Source of the DNA: Maritimibacter dapengensis
GTDB taxonomy: Bacteria > Pseudomonadota > Alphaproteobacteria > Rhodobacterales > Rhodobacteraceae
Assembly (NCBI RefSeq): GCF_019218265.1
Contig: NZ_JAHUZE010000002.1
Location: forward strand, 682,001 to 746,000
Direction: 5' to 3'
Length of the DNA: 64,000 nucleotides
A program made the position numbers and the translations under genes. Shown piece by piece: positions 53,871-62,419 of this stretch; position 1 is the stretch's first letter, and each line of letters opens with the position of its first letter. Under the pieces are notes generated by a model. That model saw only the letters and a program-made list of their open reading frames with translations, searched no databases and was not told the DNA's origin.

Positions 53871-55004
53871 TCACAGTCCTTCGTGAAATTCCGCAATGAG
53901 GCTTCGCACGACCTCCCGCAACGCCTCGTCCCGGGTGAGTTCCGCTTCGATCGCATCGGCAAACACGCGGCGTTGCCGATCCGCGCTGGTGCCGTGTTCG
54001 ATGATCGCGCGGGCGTTTTCCAACTCCTCGAGACACCCAAGCGCCTCTGCGTCCTCGCGTAACAGCTCTATCAACTCCTCGATCAAGTCAGCCATCGGCA
54101 CGATCTCACGCTGACCGAAGTCGATCAGCCCGCCCTTGATCCCGTATCGCTGCGCCATCCAGCGGTTCTCGCCAATCAGCACGTTGTCATAGACCCGCCA
54201 GCGCTGGTTGCGGCCCTTCAAACGCCACAACATCCGCGTAAGGCTCTGGATGATCGCCGCGATGGTCAGCGCGGTTTCGATCTTGGGCGACACGTCACAA
54301 ATCCGCGCTTCCAACGTTGGAAACTTGGCCGAAGGCCGAAGGTCCCACCAGATCTTCGACGCATCCTCGATCAGCTTCAGATCGACCAGCGCCTTCACGG
54401 TGCGTTCGAACTCGGCATAGCTCCAGAATTTCGGAGGCAGGCCGGTGCGGGGCAGGTTGTCGAAAATCGTGAGGCGGTAAGACGCAAGCCCGGTATCCTC
54501 GCCCTGCCAGTAGGGGCTGGACGCGGAGAGGGCGAGCAGGTGGGGCAGAAAATAAGTCATTTGGTTCGCGATATCGACCCGGTCTTCCTCATCCGGCAGC
54601 CCGACATGCACATGCATCCCGCAAATCAGAAGCCGCCGTGCGACCCCGCCCAGATCACGACTAAGCTCGTTGTAGCGTTCCTTGTCCGTATGGCTCTGCG
54701 TCTTCCAGTCCGAGAACGGATGACAGGAGGCGGCGATGGGCGCGAGCCCGTGCTCGCCCGCCTTTTCCGCCACAACTTGACGCAGGTGGCGCAGGTCCTC
54801 CCGTGCCGAAGCGACGCCCTTGCACACATGCGTCCCGATCTCGATCTGGCACTGCAGGAACTCCGGGCTGACCTGTTCGTCCAGTTCTTCGATACAGGCA
54901 TCCATCAAGGCCTTGGGCGCTTCGGCGAGCGCCAGCGTGTCCTTGTCGACGAGAAGATATTCCTCCTCGATCCCGATGGTGAAATCCGGCTGCAACTTCG
55001 CCAT
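53871..55004 (-). CDS. GCS2-type carboxylate-amine ligase (YbdK family)
   Basis: An ATP-dependent ligase of 377 aa in the glutamate-cysteine ligase type 2 family. The N-terminus [13 protein letters not shown], the middle [15 protein letters not shown], the [16 protein letters not shown] stretch and [11 protein letters not shown] are typical. YbdK-like enzymes show weak glutamate-cysteine ligase activity in vitro; the true substrate here is unknown. ATG 55004 begins the conserved domain; codons upstream to 55040 are less likely. It probably shares a transcript with the small paralogues upstream. Confidence 0.88.
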   Translation of the reverse strand: MAKLQPDFTIGIEEEYLLVDKDTLALAEAPKALMDACIEELDEQVSPEFLQCQIEIGTHVCKGVASAREDLRHLRQVVAEKAGEHGLAPIAASCHPFSDWKTQSHTDKERYNELSRDLGGVARRLLICGMHVHVGLPDEEDRVDIANQMTYFLPHLLALSASSPYWQGEDTGLASYRLTIFDNLPRTGLPPKFWSYAEFERTVKALVDLKLIEDASKIWWDLRPSAKFPTLEARICDVSPKIETALTIAAIIQSLTRMLWRLKGRNQRWRVYDNVLIGENRWMAQRYGIKGGLIDFGQREIVPMADLIEELIELLREDAEALGCLEELENARAIIEHGTSADRQRRVFADAIEAELTRDEALREVVRSLIAEFHEGL

Positions 55005-55079
55005 GGCGCCTTGCTCCCCTTTGCCCCACGTTGCGGGCAAAACGCCTTTCGCGCAAGCCGCCCGGCGCGGCGCGAAACG

Positions 55080-55502
55080 TCACATGGCGCAGGCGGCGAG
55101 CATGCCGGCGAAGCTTTGTTCAGGTTGCCCAAGGATCGCCAACGCCGCCGCCTCGTCGGATTGGACCGTCGCAACCATGCCCGACACCCCGCGCCACGGC
55201 GCGACGAGCAATTGGCCAAACTCCCGAGATACGGTCGTCGGCGCGAAAACGACCATCATCATATCGGCGGTCTTCTCGGTGAAGACATGGGTCTTCTCCG
55301 CATGGATCGCCAGCATGCGCTGGAAATCCACATCGTACCCCGTCAGGCCGCTCAGATCGAACAGCCGTTTCATGTCCGGGCGCATATCCGGATGAGCATA
55401 ATACTCGTCCATGAGCGCTTCGGCTTCGGGCAGCCTGAACCGCCCCTCGCAGCGCACATAGATCAACCCCCGTTCGGGCAGTATCGAAAACTGTCCAGGC
55501 AT
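55080..55502 (-). CDS. Member 3 of a tandem paralogue trio (~140 aa, unknown function)
   Basis: A 140-aa protein starting MPGQFSILPERGLIYVRCEG. It matches the two upstream neighbours along its whole length: LFDLSGLTGYDVDF, then MVVFAPTTVSREFG, then a C-terminal AALAILGQPE. The alternating beta/alpha pattern and length resemble STAS/SpoIIAA-like single-domain proteins; this is inference. No catalytic residues are recognised. ATG 55502 gives the start conserved with the paralogue. Confidence 0.75.
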   Translation of the reverse strand: MPGQFSILPERGLIYVRCEGRFRLPEAEALMDEYYAHPDMRPDMKRLFDLSGLTGYDVDFQRMLAIHAEKTHVFTEKTADMMMVVFAPTTVSREFGQLLVAPWRGVSGMVATVQSDEAAALAILGQPEQSFAGMLAACAM

Positions 55503-55530
55503 CGTTTTCGTCTGTCCTCGCGCCTTGGGT

Positions 55531-55971
55531 TCAGGTGCTTTCCGCGTTGACGCCTTCGGCGTCGGCCAGCAGATCGTCGATGCGCGTTTCGGGTTGGCCG
55601 AGTATGGCAAGCGCGCCCGCTTCGTCATGCTGAAGCGACACGACCATGCCCGGAACGCCCTCCCACGAGGCCACGAAATGCCGGCCCACTTCCTGCGTGC
55701 GCGGCGTCGGCGCGTAAAGGATCATCATGAAATCGGACCGGTCGCCCAGAAACACCGCGGCTTTCTCGGCTTGCATCCGCATGAGCTTGATAAAATCGCG
55801 CTCCCAATTCGTCACGCGCGACAGGTCGATCAGTTGCTTTTGTCCCGGATGACTGTCGGGGTTGCGCGTGTAGTCGAGGAACATGGCCTGCGCCTCGTCG
55901 AGCGTGATGTGTCCCTCGTATCGGACATAAACCAGACCCCGGTCCGGCAGGATCGTATAACTTCCCGGCAA
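55531..55971 (-). CDS. Member 2 of a tandem paralogue trio (~146 aa, unknown function)
   Basis: A 146-aa protein with the pattern ILPDRGLVYVRYEGHITLDE, QLIDLSRVTNWERDF, MMILYAPTPRTQEVG and GALAILGQPETRIDDLL. It is closest to the copy just downstream (shared MPG start and ILGQPE) and shares TxWERDF with the copy upstream. It has a predicted single beta/alpha domain, soluble, without signal peptide. The gaps to its neighbours are 28 and 49 bp, so the three are probably one transcript. Confidence 0.76.
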   Translation of the reverse strand: MPGSYTILPDRGLVYVRYEGHITLDEAQAMFLDYTRNPDSHPGQKQLIDLSRVTNWERDFIKLMRMQAEKAAVFLGDRSDFMMILYAPTPRTQEVGRHFVASWEGVPGMVVSLQHDEAGALAILGQPETRIDDLLADAEGVNAEST

Positions 55972-56020
55972 TTCGACATCCCCTTCAATCCCGAGACTCT
56001 GTCCAATTCAACAACGGAAT

Positions 56021-56449
56021 TCAAGGGCTTCCGGCGCGTCCTATCCCGATTTCGGTGAACGAGCCAGCATCGTGGCCGAGAATATGGAGCGCGTCCGCTT
56101 CGCGCGTGGTCAACCGGGGAACAATGACCGAACCTTCGTCCCAGCTCCTGATGCACGCCATCGCCGCGTCCTGCCCGATTGTCGTCGGCGCATAATAGAC
56201 AAGGTATGGCGGCTTCGTCCCGGGCGGGAACATGTCCACGGCTTCGGCCTGCATCGCCATGATCCTCGGAAAGTCCCGTTCCCATCCGGTGACGAGGCTC
56301 AGGTCGAGCAGATGGTTTTGCGACGGGTGAAAGTCGGGATGCGCCTGGTAATCGGCGAGCCCGCGACGGGTCTCCTCGATCGACATCATCCCGTCATAAG
56401 CCACGAAGACGAGATTGCGCGAAGGATATATGCGAAAAGTAAGCGGCAT
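56021..56449 (-). CDS. Member 1 of a tandem paralogue trio (~142 aa, unknown function)
   Basis: A 142-aa protein, most diverged of the trio. It keeps IYPSRNLVFVAYDG, HLLDLSLVTGWERDF, YLVYYAPTTIGQD and the C-terminal ALHILGHDAGS. ATG 56449 starts at the position matching its paralogues. In-frame codons upstream to 56515 run through a terminator hairpin and are not used. As that terminator ends the L,D-transpeptidase transcript, this gene should have its own promoter. Confidence 0.74.
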   Translation of the reverse strand: MPLTFRIYPSRNLVFVAYDGMMSIEETRRGLADYQAHPDFHPSQNHLLDLSLVTGWERDFPRIMAMQAEAVDMFPPGTKPPYLVYYAPTTIGQDAAMACIRSWDEGSVIVPRLTTREADALHILGHDAGSFTEIGIGRAGSP

Positions 56450-56470
56450 CGGTCCCGGATCAGCTTGCAT

Positions 56471-56503
56471 GAAAAAGCCCGCACGAACAATGATGTGCGG
56501 GCT
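56471..56503 (-). terminator. Rho-independent terminator of the L,D-transpeptidase gene
   Basis: AGCCCGCAC (56476-56484) and GTGCGGGCT (56495-56503) form a perfect 9-bp stem. On the reverse strand five T residues follow (56475-56471). It separates the transpeptidase from the paralogue trio. Confidence 0.9.
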
Positions 56504-56537
56504 CTTCATGTGCAAGGCGTTTCGGTGTGCCGATGTC

Positions 56538-57137
56538 TCAGATCAGTCTGACCTGCGTCCCGATCTCGGCAAGGTCGAACAATTCCGCGATCTTCTCGTT
56601 GTAAAGCCCGATGCAACCGTCCGACGATCGCCGCCCGATCTTGCGGGTGTCATGGGTGCCGTGGATCAGGTAGGCGGGCCAACTCAGATACATCGCATGG
56701 GTGCCCAGCGGGTTTTCCGGCCCGGCCGGCATGACATCGGGGAGGTCGGGAAACCGCTCGTGCATCGAGGCGGTCGGCGTCCATGTCGGCCCGACCTTCT
56801 TGCGCACGATCTCGGTGTAGCCGCGCTTGGTCAACTCGTCGGACCGCGGAACCGAGGTCGGGTAAAGCTTGTAGGTGTTGCCGTCGCCCGACCAGAAATG
56901 CAGGACCCGGCTCACCGTATCGCACACAATCGCGCCCTTGCCGAGGCTGTCGAAATGGTCGCGCCAATCCATCGTGCGGAACGACGAGATGTTGTTGCGC
57001 GCGACCTCGGGGATCAGGTCGTCGGGGTTCGGAACCAACGGTTCGCTTTCCTGCCCACGCAGGATCGTCGGGGCCGCAAAGGGAAGGGCGCTTGCCGTCG
57101 CGATCAAGGCGCGGCGTGTGAATTTGGTCTGAGTCAT
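56538..57137 (-). CDS. Tat-exported L,D-transpeptidase (YkuD domain), atypical motif
   Basis: A 199-aa YkuD-fold enzyme for 3-3 peptidoglycan or lipoprotein cross-links. The N-terminus TRRALIATASALPFAAPTI is a twin-arginine signal. The catalytic region is YLIHGTHDTRKIG followed by SSDGCIGLYNE (Cys175). The usual SHGCIR reads SDGCIG here: the His before Gly is Asp and the final Arg is Gly. Cys175, His159 and the HGT motif remain, so activity is plausible. It ends with a clear terminator. Confidence 0.88.
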   Translation of the reverse strand: MTQTKFTRRALIATASALPFAAPTILRGQESEPLVPNPDDLIPEVARNNISSFRTMDWRDHFDSLGKGAIVCDTVSRVLHFWSGDGNTYKLYPTSVPRSDELTKRGYTEIVRKKVGPTWTPTASMHERFPDLPDVMPAGPENPLGTHAMYLSWPAYLIHGTHDTRKIGRRSSDGCIGLYNEKIAELFDLAEIGTQVRLI

Positions 57138-57252
57138 CGGGTGCCTGTCCTGCTCGTTGTTCTCGACAGGTCTTCGCGCCAGCCCGCCTCAAACGCAACG
57201 CGCGATTTCGTGAGGACGTATTCTTTCAACCGAATGTGATGAACGGTCTCGT

Positions 57253-57663
57253 TCAATTCGCGGCGAGATCAGCCATATCGTCGCCGAGCCCGGACGCTTC
57301 GATCGCATCTGCGAGCCGCCTGTGCACGTTTACGTCGATCTTCGGCAAGCCCTGCGACAAGAGCTGGAACACCCTGGCAAGCGCGCTCTTCGTGCCCGGG
57401 GGGGCCGCGAGTTCGAACCGGAACGACCGGTCGCGGTCCGATAGCGCAAGCCGCATGTAGGGAATGAAATCCTGCACATCGCGAAAGGACAGGTCGATGT
57501 CGATCGTCGGCGTCAGGTCCACGACCACCGTGTTGTGACCGGTCCGCGCCACATCCTGCACGAATTCGTTCACCCGCATCACCATGTCGTCGAACGTCAC
57601 GACGTTCTCGCAGCGAACAAGGGTCGCTTCGGTGCCTTCCACGCGGTGAAGATGTATGGTCAT
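57253..57663 (-). CDS. Hypothetical single-domain protein, size similar to the paralogue trio
   Basis: A 136-aa soluble protein. It has alternating strands and helices: TEATLVRCENVVTFDDMV, NTVVVDLTPTIDIDL and a long C-terminal helix ending DAIEASGLGDDMADLAAN. The layout recalls STAS-like domains and the nearby trio, but I see no shared motifs that prove homology. ATG 57663 is preferred; 57681 and 57759 are alternatives. It lies between mmsA and the transpeptidase gene. Confidence 0.66.
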   Translation of the reverse strand: MTIHLHRVEGTEATLVRCENVVTFDDMVMRVNEFVQDVARTGHNTVVVDLTPTIDIDLSFRDVQDFIPYMRLALSDRDRSFRFELAAPPGTKSALARVFQLLSQGLPKIDVNVHRRLADAIEASGLGDDMADLAAN

Positions 57664-57755
57664 GGTATGGTTTCCAGTCATTGAGGGAATGATTGACAAC
57701 TCGGAAACCAGAAAATGCGTGGGCGAAGATGTCGCCCACGCCAAGAGGTTACGGA

Positions 57756-59255
57756 TCAATCCATCGCTTTGAAAGCGAATTCTCCACCTTCCTTGATGCC
57801 CGAGAACCAGCGGGCGGTCACGGTCTTGGTTTTGGTGTAGAACCGGAACGCATCGGGGCCATACTGGTTCAGGTCGCCGAAGGCCGATTTCTTCCAGCCG
57901 CCGAAGGTGAAGTAGGACAGCGGCACCGGAATCGGGAAGTTGATGCCCACCATGCCGACGTTCACGCGCGCGGCAAAATCACGCGCGGTGTCGCCATCGG
58001 CGGTGAAGATCGCCGTGCCGTTGCCATACTGGTTCTTCATCACGAGGTCGAGCGCGTCCTCGTAGTTGTCCTTGCGGACGGTCGAGAGGACGGGTCCGAA
58101 GATCTCTTCCTTGTAGATGTCCATGTCCTCGGTGACGTTGTCGAAAAGCGTTGGGCCGACGTAATAGCCGTCCTCGTAGCCCTGAAGGCTGAAGCCGCGT
58201 CCATCGGTGACGAGCGTCGCGCCGTCCTTCTCACCCGAAGAAATCAGCCCCTCGATCCGCTCTTTCGCCTGCGCGGTGATGACCGGGCCGTAATCCACGT
58301 CTTCTTCCGACGTATAGGGGCCGACCTTCAAGGCTTCGACGCGCGGCGTCAGCTTTTCGATCAGCTTGTCGGCGGTCTCCTGACCCACCGGCACCGCCAC
58401 CGAAATCGCCATGCAGCGTTCGCCAGCCGCGCCGAAACCGGCACCCACCAGCGCATCGGCGGCCTTGTCGAGATCCGCGTCGGGCATGATGATCATGTGG
58501 TTCTTTGCCCCGCCGAAGCACTGGGCGCGCTTGCCATTGGTCGCCGCGCGGCCATAGATGTACTGCGCGATCGGGGTCGAGCCGACGAAACCCACCGCCT
58601 GCACGGTTTCGTTGTCGAGGATCGCGTCCACGACTTCCTTGTCACCGTTCACGACCTGAAGCACGCCGTCCGGCAAACCGGCCTCTTTAAGCAGTTCTGC
58701 CAGCATCATCGACGTGCTCGGGCAGCGCTCGGACGGTTTCAGGATCATCGCGTTGCCCGAGGCGAGCGCGGGAGCCATTTTCCAAAGCGGGATCATGGCC
58801 GGGAAATTGAACGGCGTGATGCCGGCCACGACGCCAAGCGGCTGGCGCATGGAGTAAAGGTCGATGCCGGGGCCGCCGGAATCCATGTACTCGCCCTTGA
58901 GAATGTGGGGCGCGCCCATGCAGACCTCGACCACTTCCAGTCCGCGCTGAACGTCGCCGCGCGCATCCGGTAGCGTCTTGCCGTGCTCGCGGCTCACCGC
59001 CTCGGCCAGCTTGTCCATGTCGCGATTGATGAGATCAGCGAACTTCATCATCACGCGGGCCCGACGCTGCGGGTTGGTCGCGCCCCATTTGACCTGCGCT
59101 TCTGCGGCTTTTTCAACCGCTGCGTCCAGCTCCTGGACGCTCGACAAGGCAACGCTGCCCTGCACTTCGCCCGTGGCGGGGTTGAATATATCCTGCTTGC
59201 GCGACGAGCTGCTTGCCACCGCCTCGCCATTGATCCAGTTGCCGACTTCGTACAT
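57756..59255 (-). CDS. mmsA: Methylmalonate-semialdehyde dehydrogenase (CoA-acylating)
   Basis: Converts methylmalonate semialdehyde to propionyl-CoA (valine and thymine catabolism; also malonate semialdehyde to acetyl-CoA). The 499-aa protein has ITPFNFPAMIPLWK, the cofactor motif FVGSTPIAQYI, the catalytic cysteine in GAAGERCMAISVAVPVG and EIFGPVLS. GERCMA and the lack of the usual glutamate base fit the CoA-dependent MMSDH class. It is divergent from a LysR gene, its probable regulator. mmsB and the upper pathway lie about 4-6 kb away on the same strand. Confidence 0.95.
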   Translation of the reverse strand: MYEVGNWINGEAVASSSSRKQDIFNPATGEVQGSVALSSVQELDAAVEKAAEAQVKWGATNPQRRARVMMKFADLINRDMDKLAEAVSREHGKTLPDARGDVQRGLEVVEVCMGAPHILKGEYMDSGGPGIDLYSMRQPLGVVAGITPFNFPAMIPLWKMAPALASGNAMILKPSERCPSTSMMLAELLKEAGLPDGVLQVVNGDKEVVDAILDNETVQAVGFVGSTPIAQYIYGRAATNGKRAQCFGGAKNHMIIMPDADLDKAADALVGAGFGAAGERCMAISVAVPVGQETADKLIEKLTPRVEALKVGPYTSEEDVDYGPVITAQAKERIEGLISSGEKDGATLVTDGRGFSLQGYEDGYYVGPTLFDNVTEDMDIYKEEIFGPVLSTVRKDNYEDALDLVMKNQYGNGTAIFTADGDTARDFAARVNVGMVGINFPIPVPLSYFTFGGWKKSAFGDLNQYGPDAFRFYTKTKTVTARWFSGIKEGGEFAFKAMD

Positions 59256-59358
59256 GGAATCCTCCTCATGAAAGCTGCGTGCAATCTACCCTTGCAATTT
59301 TGCTGAATAAAGCGACATTTTCTCAAAGCGTTTTGCGATAATGCATGGATAGGGTGAA

Positions 59359-60249
59359 ATGGATTGGGACGACCTGAGGATTTTCCTCGCCGTTGCACGC
59401 GGCGAAAGCCTGTCGGCGGCGGGCCGGGTGCTCAAACTCGACCCCGCGACCGTGGGCCGACGCATTTCCAAACTCGAAGAGGCGACTGGCGCACCGCTCT
59501 TCGCCCGCTCGCCGCAAGGTTACGGCCTGACCGACGCCGGGGCGCGGCTTCTCGTTCATGCCGAAGACGCGGAGCAGGCCGTGACCCGTGGAACCGAAGC
59601 GCTCGCGGGAACGACCGGGGGCCTGTCGGGGCAGGTCAGGATCGGCGCGCCCGATGGTTGCGCCAATTTCCTGCTACCCCGCGTCTGTGCCCATATCGCC
59701 CGTGAACATCCCGAGATCGAATTGCAGATCGTCGCGTTGCCCCGGATCATCAACCTGTCCAAACGCGAGGCCGACCTCGCCATCGCGGTGTCACCCCCGA
59801 CGACCGGACGGCTGACGGTGCAGAAGATCACCGATTACACCCTCCATCTCGCGGCAACCGAGGAGTATCTCGCCAGCCATCCACCCATCGAAGGGCCGGA
59901 GGATCTGCGCGCGCATCCGGTGGTCGGCTACATTCCGGACATGATCTTCGACAAGGAACTCGACTACCTGTCCGAAATCGGGGCCGACAAGGTCACGCTG
60001 GGCTCGAACTCGGTTTCAGTCCAACTCGGCTTCCTGCGCGAGGGCGGGGGGATCGGCATCGCCCACGACTTCGCGCTCCCCTTTGCGCCGAACCTGCGAA
60101 AGGTGCTGGCGGACCGGATATCGCTCACCCGGACCTTCTATCTCGTCCGTCACGCAGGCGACGCCCGCATCGAACGCATGAGCCGCGTGGCCGAAATGGT
60201 GCTGGGCGGGTTGAAAGCCGAAGTCGCCCGGCTCGAAGCGCTGACTTGA
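59359..60249 (+). CDS. LysR-family regulator divergent from mmsA
   Basis: A 296-aa LysR-type regulator. The N-terminal winged helix (MDWDDLRIFLAVARGESLSAAGRVL, then PATVGRRISKLEEATG) is followed by a two-lobed effector domain. VGRRI with FARSPQGYGLTDAG matches the PDZ-like subgroup of LysR regulators. Orientation and the 103-bp gap suggest control of mmsA. TGCAAT occurs twice 13 bp apart (59280 and 59293) in that gap and could be part of the binding site. Confidence 0.9.
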   Translation: MDWDDLRIFLAVARGESLSAAGRVLKLDPATVGRRISKLEEATGAPLFARSPQGYGLTDAGARLLVHAEDAEQAVTRGTEALAGTTGGLSGQVRIGAPDGCANFLLPRVCAHIAREHPEIELQIVALPRIINLSKREADLAIAVSPPTTGRLTVQKITDYTLHLAATEEYLASHPPIEGPEDLRAHPVVGYIPDMIFDKELDYLSEIGADKVTLGSNSVSVQLGFLREGGGIGIAHDFALPFAPNLRKVLADRISLTRTFYLVRHAGDARIERMSRVAEMVLGGLKAEVARLEALT

Positions 60250-60311
60250 CAAAAGCGTGCGCCGGCGCGAACGTTTAATTACAAGACGTTAGCGCCAACG
60301 AGGAGGATGCG

Positions 60312-60746
60312 ATGCTCGTCAGCCAAATTCTGAAAGACAAGGAAACTCAAGGAGTTCTCACGGTGACCAAAGGGACGACCGTGGCCGAGGCTGCAGCGAT
60401 CCTCTCGAAGGAAAAGGTGGGCGCCGTGATCGTCGCGGAGGACGGCGTGCATCCGCAGGGCATTCTGTCGGAACGCGACATCGTGCGCGAACTCGGCGCC
60501 CGTGGCACCGGCTGTCTCACCGACAAGGTCTCCGACATCATGACGGAGAAGCTCATCTCCTGCGAACCCGGCGACCGGGCAATCCAGGTGCTTCAGAAAA
60601 TGACCGAAGGCCGCTTCCGCCACATGCCGGTGATGGAAGGCGACAAGATGGTCGGCCTCGTGTCCATCGGCGATGTCGTCAAGGCGCGTCTGGAAGAGCT
60701 CAGCCAGCAGGCGGAATCGCTCAAGTCGATGATCATGGGTTACTGA
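60312..60746 (+). CDS. Protein with two CBS domains
   Basis: A 144-aa stand-alone CBS pair. The first domain holds GTTVAEAAAILSKEKVGAVIVAE and GILSERDIVREL; the second DRAIQVLQKMTEGRFRHMPVMEGDKMVGLVSIGDVV. Such modules bind AMP, ATP or SAM and regulate partner proteins. AGGAGG (60301) before ATG 60312 is strong. It lies between the LysR gene and coaD; no partner is obvious. Confidence 0.9.
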   Translation: MLVSQILKDKETQGVLTVTKGTTVAEAAAILSKEKVGAVIVAEDGVHPQGILSERDIVRELGARGTGCLTDKVSDIMTEKLISCEPGDRAIQVLQKMTEGRFRHMPVMEGDKMVGLVSIGDVVKARLEELSQQAESLKSMIMGY

Positions 60747-60792
60747 CACCGGCAGGGGCCGCTCAAGAACCGAAAGCACTTGCATTCGTGGG

Positions 60793-60807
60793 CGCAATAA
60801 TATTGCG
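60793..60807. promoter_or_regulatory. Perfect palindrome upstream of coaD
   Basis: CGCAATA and TATTGCG flank a single A, giving a 15-bp palindrome 24-38 bp before the coaD start. It may be an operator or a small hairpin in the leader. Confidence 0.4.
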
Positions 60808-60831
60808 TGCGGCCTCAATACGGAGGGCTCC

Positions 60832-61329
60832 ATGCGCACAGCACTTTATCCGGGCACGTTCGATCCGATCACGATCGGCCATATCGACATCATCAAACGC
60901 GCCTGCGCGCTGGTCGACCGTCTGGTGATCGGCGTGGCGATCAACCGCGACAAGGGGCCAATGTTCACCCTCGAAGAGCGCGTGGCGATGGTCGAGGAAG
61001 AATGTGCCAAGCTTGCCGATCAGACCGGGACCGAGATCGTTGCCCATCCGTTCGAAAACCTCCTGATCAACGCGGCCCATGACGTCGACGCGTCGATCAT
61101 CGTGCGCGGTCTGCGCGCGGTGACGGATTTCGAATACGAATACCAGATGGTCGGCATGAACCGGGCGCTCGACGATACAGTCGAGACCGTGTTCCTCATG
61201 GCCGACCTGAAGCATCAGGCAATCGCGTCCAAGCTCGTCAAGGAAATCGCCCGGCTCGACGGCGACGTGACGAAATTCGTCACGCCCGAAGTGAAGGCCA
61301 AGCTCTACAAGAAGCTCGGTCGCGATTGA
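60832..61329 (+). CDS. coaD: Phosphopantetheine adenylyltransferase
   Basis: Adds AMP to 4'-phosphopantetheine, the penultimate step of CoA synthesis. The 165-aa protein has YPGTFDPITIGHIDII (T/HxGH nucleotidyltransferase motif TIGH at 14-17) and IIVRGLRAVTDFEYEYQM, the conserved central signature. The ISSTxxK-like C-terminal motif is relaxed to IASKLVKEIA. It may have its own promoter because the upstream gap holds a palindrome. Confidence 0.96.
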   Translation: MRTALYPGTFDPITIGHIDIIKRACALVDRLVIGVAINRDKGPMFTLEERVAMVEEECAKLADQTGTEIVAHPFENLLINAAHDVDASIIVRGLRAVTDFEYEYQMVGMNRALDDTVETVFLMADLKHQAIASKLVKEIARLDGDVTKFVTPEVKAKLYKKLGRD

Positions 61330-61491
61330 TCACCCATAGACCGCGCGCTTGGCGATCCCCTTGGCGTCATACGGAATGAGGCCGAGATCCTCGATGGCGA
61401 GTTCGGCGGGCAACGCCTCGATCTCGCGCCGGGTCTGACGGTAATGCGCGCGGCGGGCGAGGGCGGTTTTCAACGTGGTAAAGGCGGACAT
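61330..61491 (-). CDS. Small DUF1127-like protein, 53 aa
   Basis: A short gene on the reverse strand read by hand: MSAFTTLKTALARRAHYRQT begins it, RREIEALPAELAIEDLGLIP follows and YDAKGIAKRAVYG ends it. AGGAGG five bases before ATG 61491 is a textbook ribosome site. The basic helix plus a LxxEDLGL segment resembles the DUF1127/YjiS family of alphaproteobacterial small proteins, some of which bind RNA or control phosphate and carbon metabolism. It converges on coaD, ending 1 bp after its stop. Confidence 0.75.
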   Translation of the reverse strand: MSAFTTLKTALARRAHYRQTRREIEALPAELAIEDLGLIPYDAKGIAKRAVYG

Positions 61492-61596
61492 GATGGCCTC
61501 CTGTCTGTTCGCGTGGTCCCCCTCAATCTAGGGATGCCGCGCTGCAGCACAAATGACCAATGGCGATAACCGCCATGAGGTGAGCGCAAGGCGGGC

Positions 61597-62223
61597 TCAG
61601 AACGGCGGCACGACCCCCAGCCCGACCATCGCCCGCAACACGGCATCGACCGCGACGGCGGCCAGGATCATGCCCATCACCCGGCTGATGACGGCGGCCC
61701 CGGTCTGACCGATCACCCGGTGGATCGGGTTGGCGGCCAGCAGGATGATGAGAGTGATAAGGAGAACCAGCGCCATCAACCCAGATGTCATGACCTGATG
61801 CGAGATCGCGAAACGGTCGTTATCGGTCAGGATCACCACCGCCAGCATAGCACCGGGCGAGGCGATGGACGGCATCGCGATCGGAAACACCGAGGCATGT
61901 TTCGCCGCATCGACCCCGCTGAGCTCGGTGTCAGGTTTGCCCGGCCCGAAAATCATGGTCAGCGCGAACAGAAACAGGATGATCCCGCCCGCGATCTGGA
62001 ACGACAACAGGTCGAGCCCCAGCCCTTCGAGCACGAGTTGCCCGACGACGATGAACGCCAGCAACACGACAAAGGCGACGAGCACCGCGCGGATCGCGGC
62101 ATGACGCCGGGCACGCGCATCGAGCCCTGCCGTGACGGCAAGGAATACGGGCAGGGTGCCAATTGGGTCGATCACCACCCAAAGGGTGATGAACTCCTGA
62201 AGCAGGATTGAGAAATCGGGCAA
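61597..62223 (-). CDS. MarC-family integral membrane protein
   Basis: A 208-aa protein with six hydrophobic helices. FITLWVVIDPIGTLPVFLAV near the start is the MarC signature, and GIILFLFALTMIFGP and ASPGAMLAVVIL are its inner repeats. Despite the name, the family is not a proven antibiotic transporter. TTG 62223 with GAGG six bases upstream gives the usual MarC N-terminus; the ORF to 62286 would add a polar, untypical 21-residue extension. Confidence 0.85.
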   Translation of the reverse strand: MPDFSILLQEFITLWVVIDPIGTLPVFLAVTAGLDARARRHAAIRAVLVAFVVLLAFIVVGQLVLEGLGLDLLSFQIAGGIILFLFALTMIFGPGKPDTELSGVDAAKHASVFPIAMPSIASPGAMLAVVILTDNDRFAISHQVMTSGLMALVLLITLIILLAANPIHRVIGQTGAAVISRVMGMILAAVAVDAVLRAMVGLGVVPPF

Positions 62224-62308
62224 GATGGCCTCGGACTTGGATCTGTTCGCAAGCCACCGCGTATCGCGTGGCAGCGATTTGGGCAAGCGCCTGTCGCCGC
62301 CGCACCGA

Positions 62309-62346
62309 AGATTCCGGGATTCTGGAATTCTAGCATCCCGGAATCT
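62309..62346. repeat. 38-bp perfect inverted repeat upstream of the MarC gene
   Basis: AGATTCCGGGAT (62309-62320) and ATCCCGGAATCT (62335-62346) form a perfect 12-bp stem around a loop that itself contains the palindrome GGAATTC. It lies about 86-123 bp before the MarC start. It could be an operator, an intergenic repeat or an mRNA hairpin after the hydrolase gene; there is no T tract. Confidence 0.55.
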
Positions 62347-62419
62347 GATTAAACATGTAATTTCAATGTGTTGCGCGTTCGATTTTCGTCAAAAGGTTAA
62401 CAGGTGTCGAGATCGGGTG

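Noticed and set aside
53871-60249. Possible antibiotic or secondary-metabolite island
   Set aside because: The GCS2 ligase, small paralogues and transpeptidase look unusual together, but there are no synthases, mobility genes or base-composition shifts, and mmsA flanks them in normal context.
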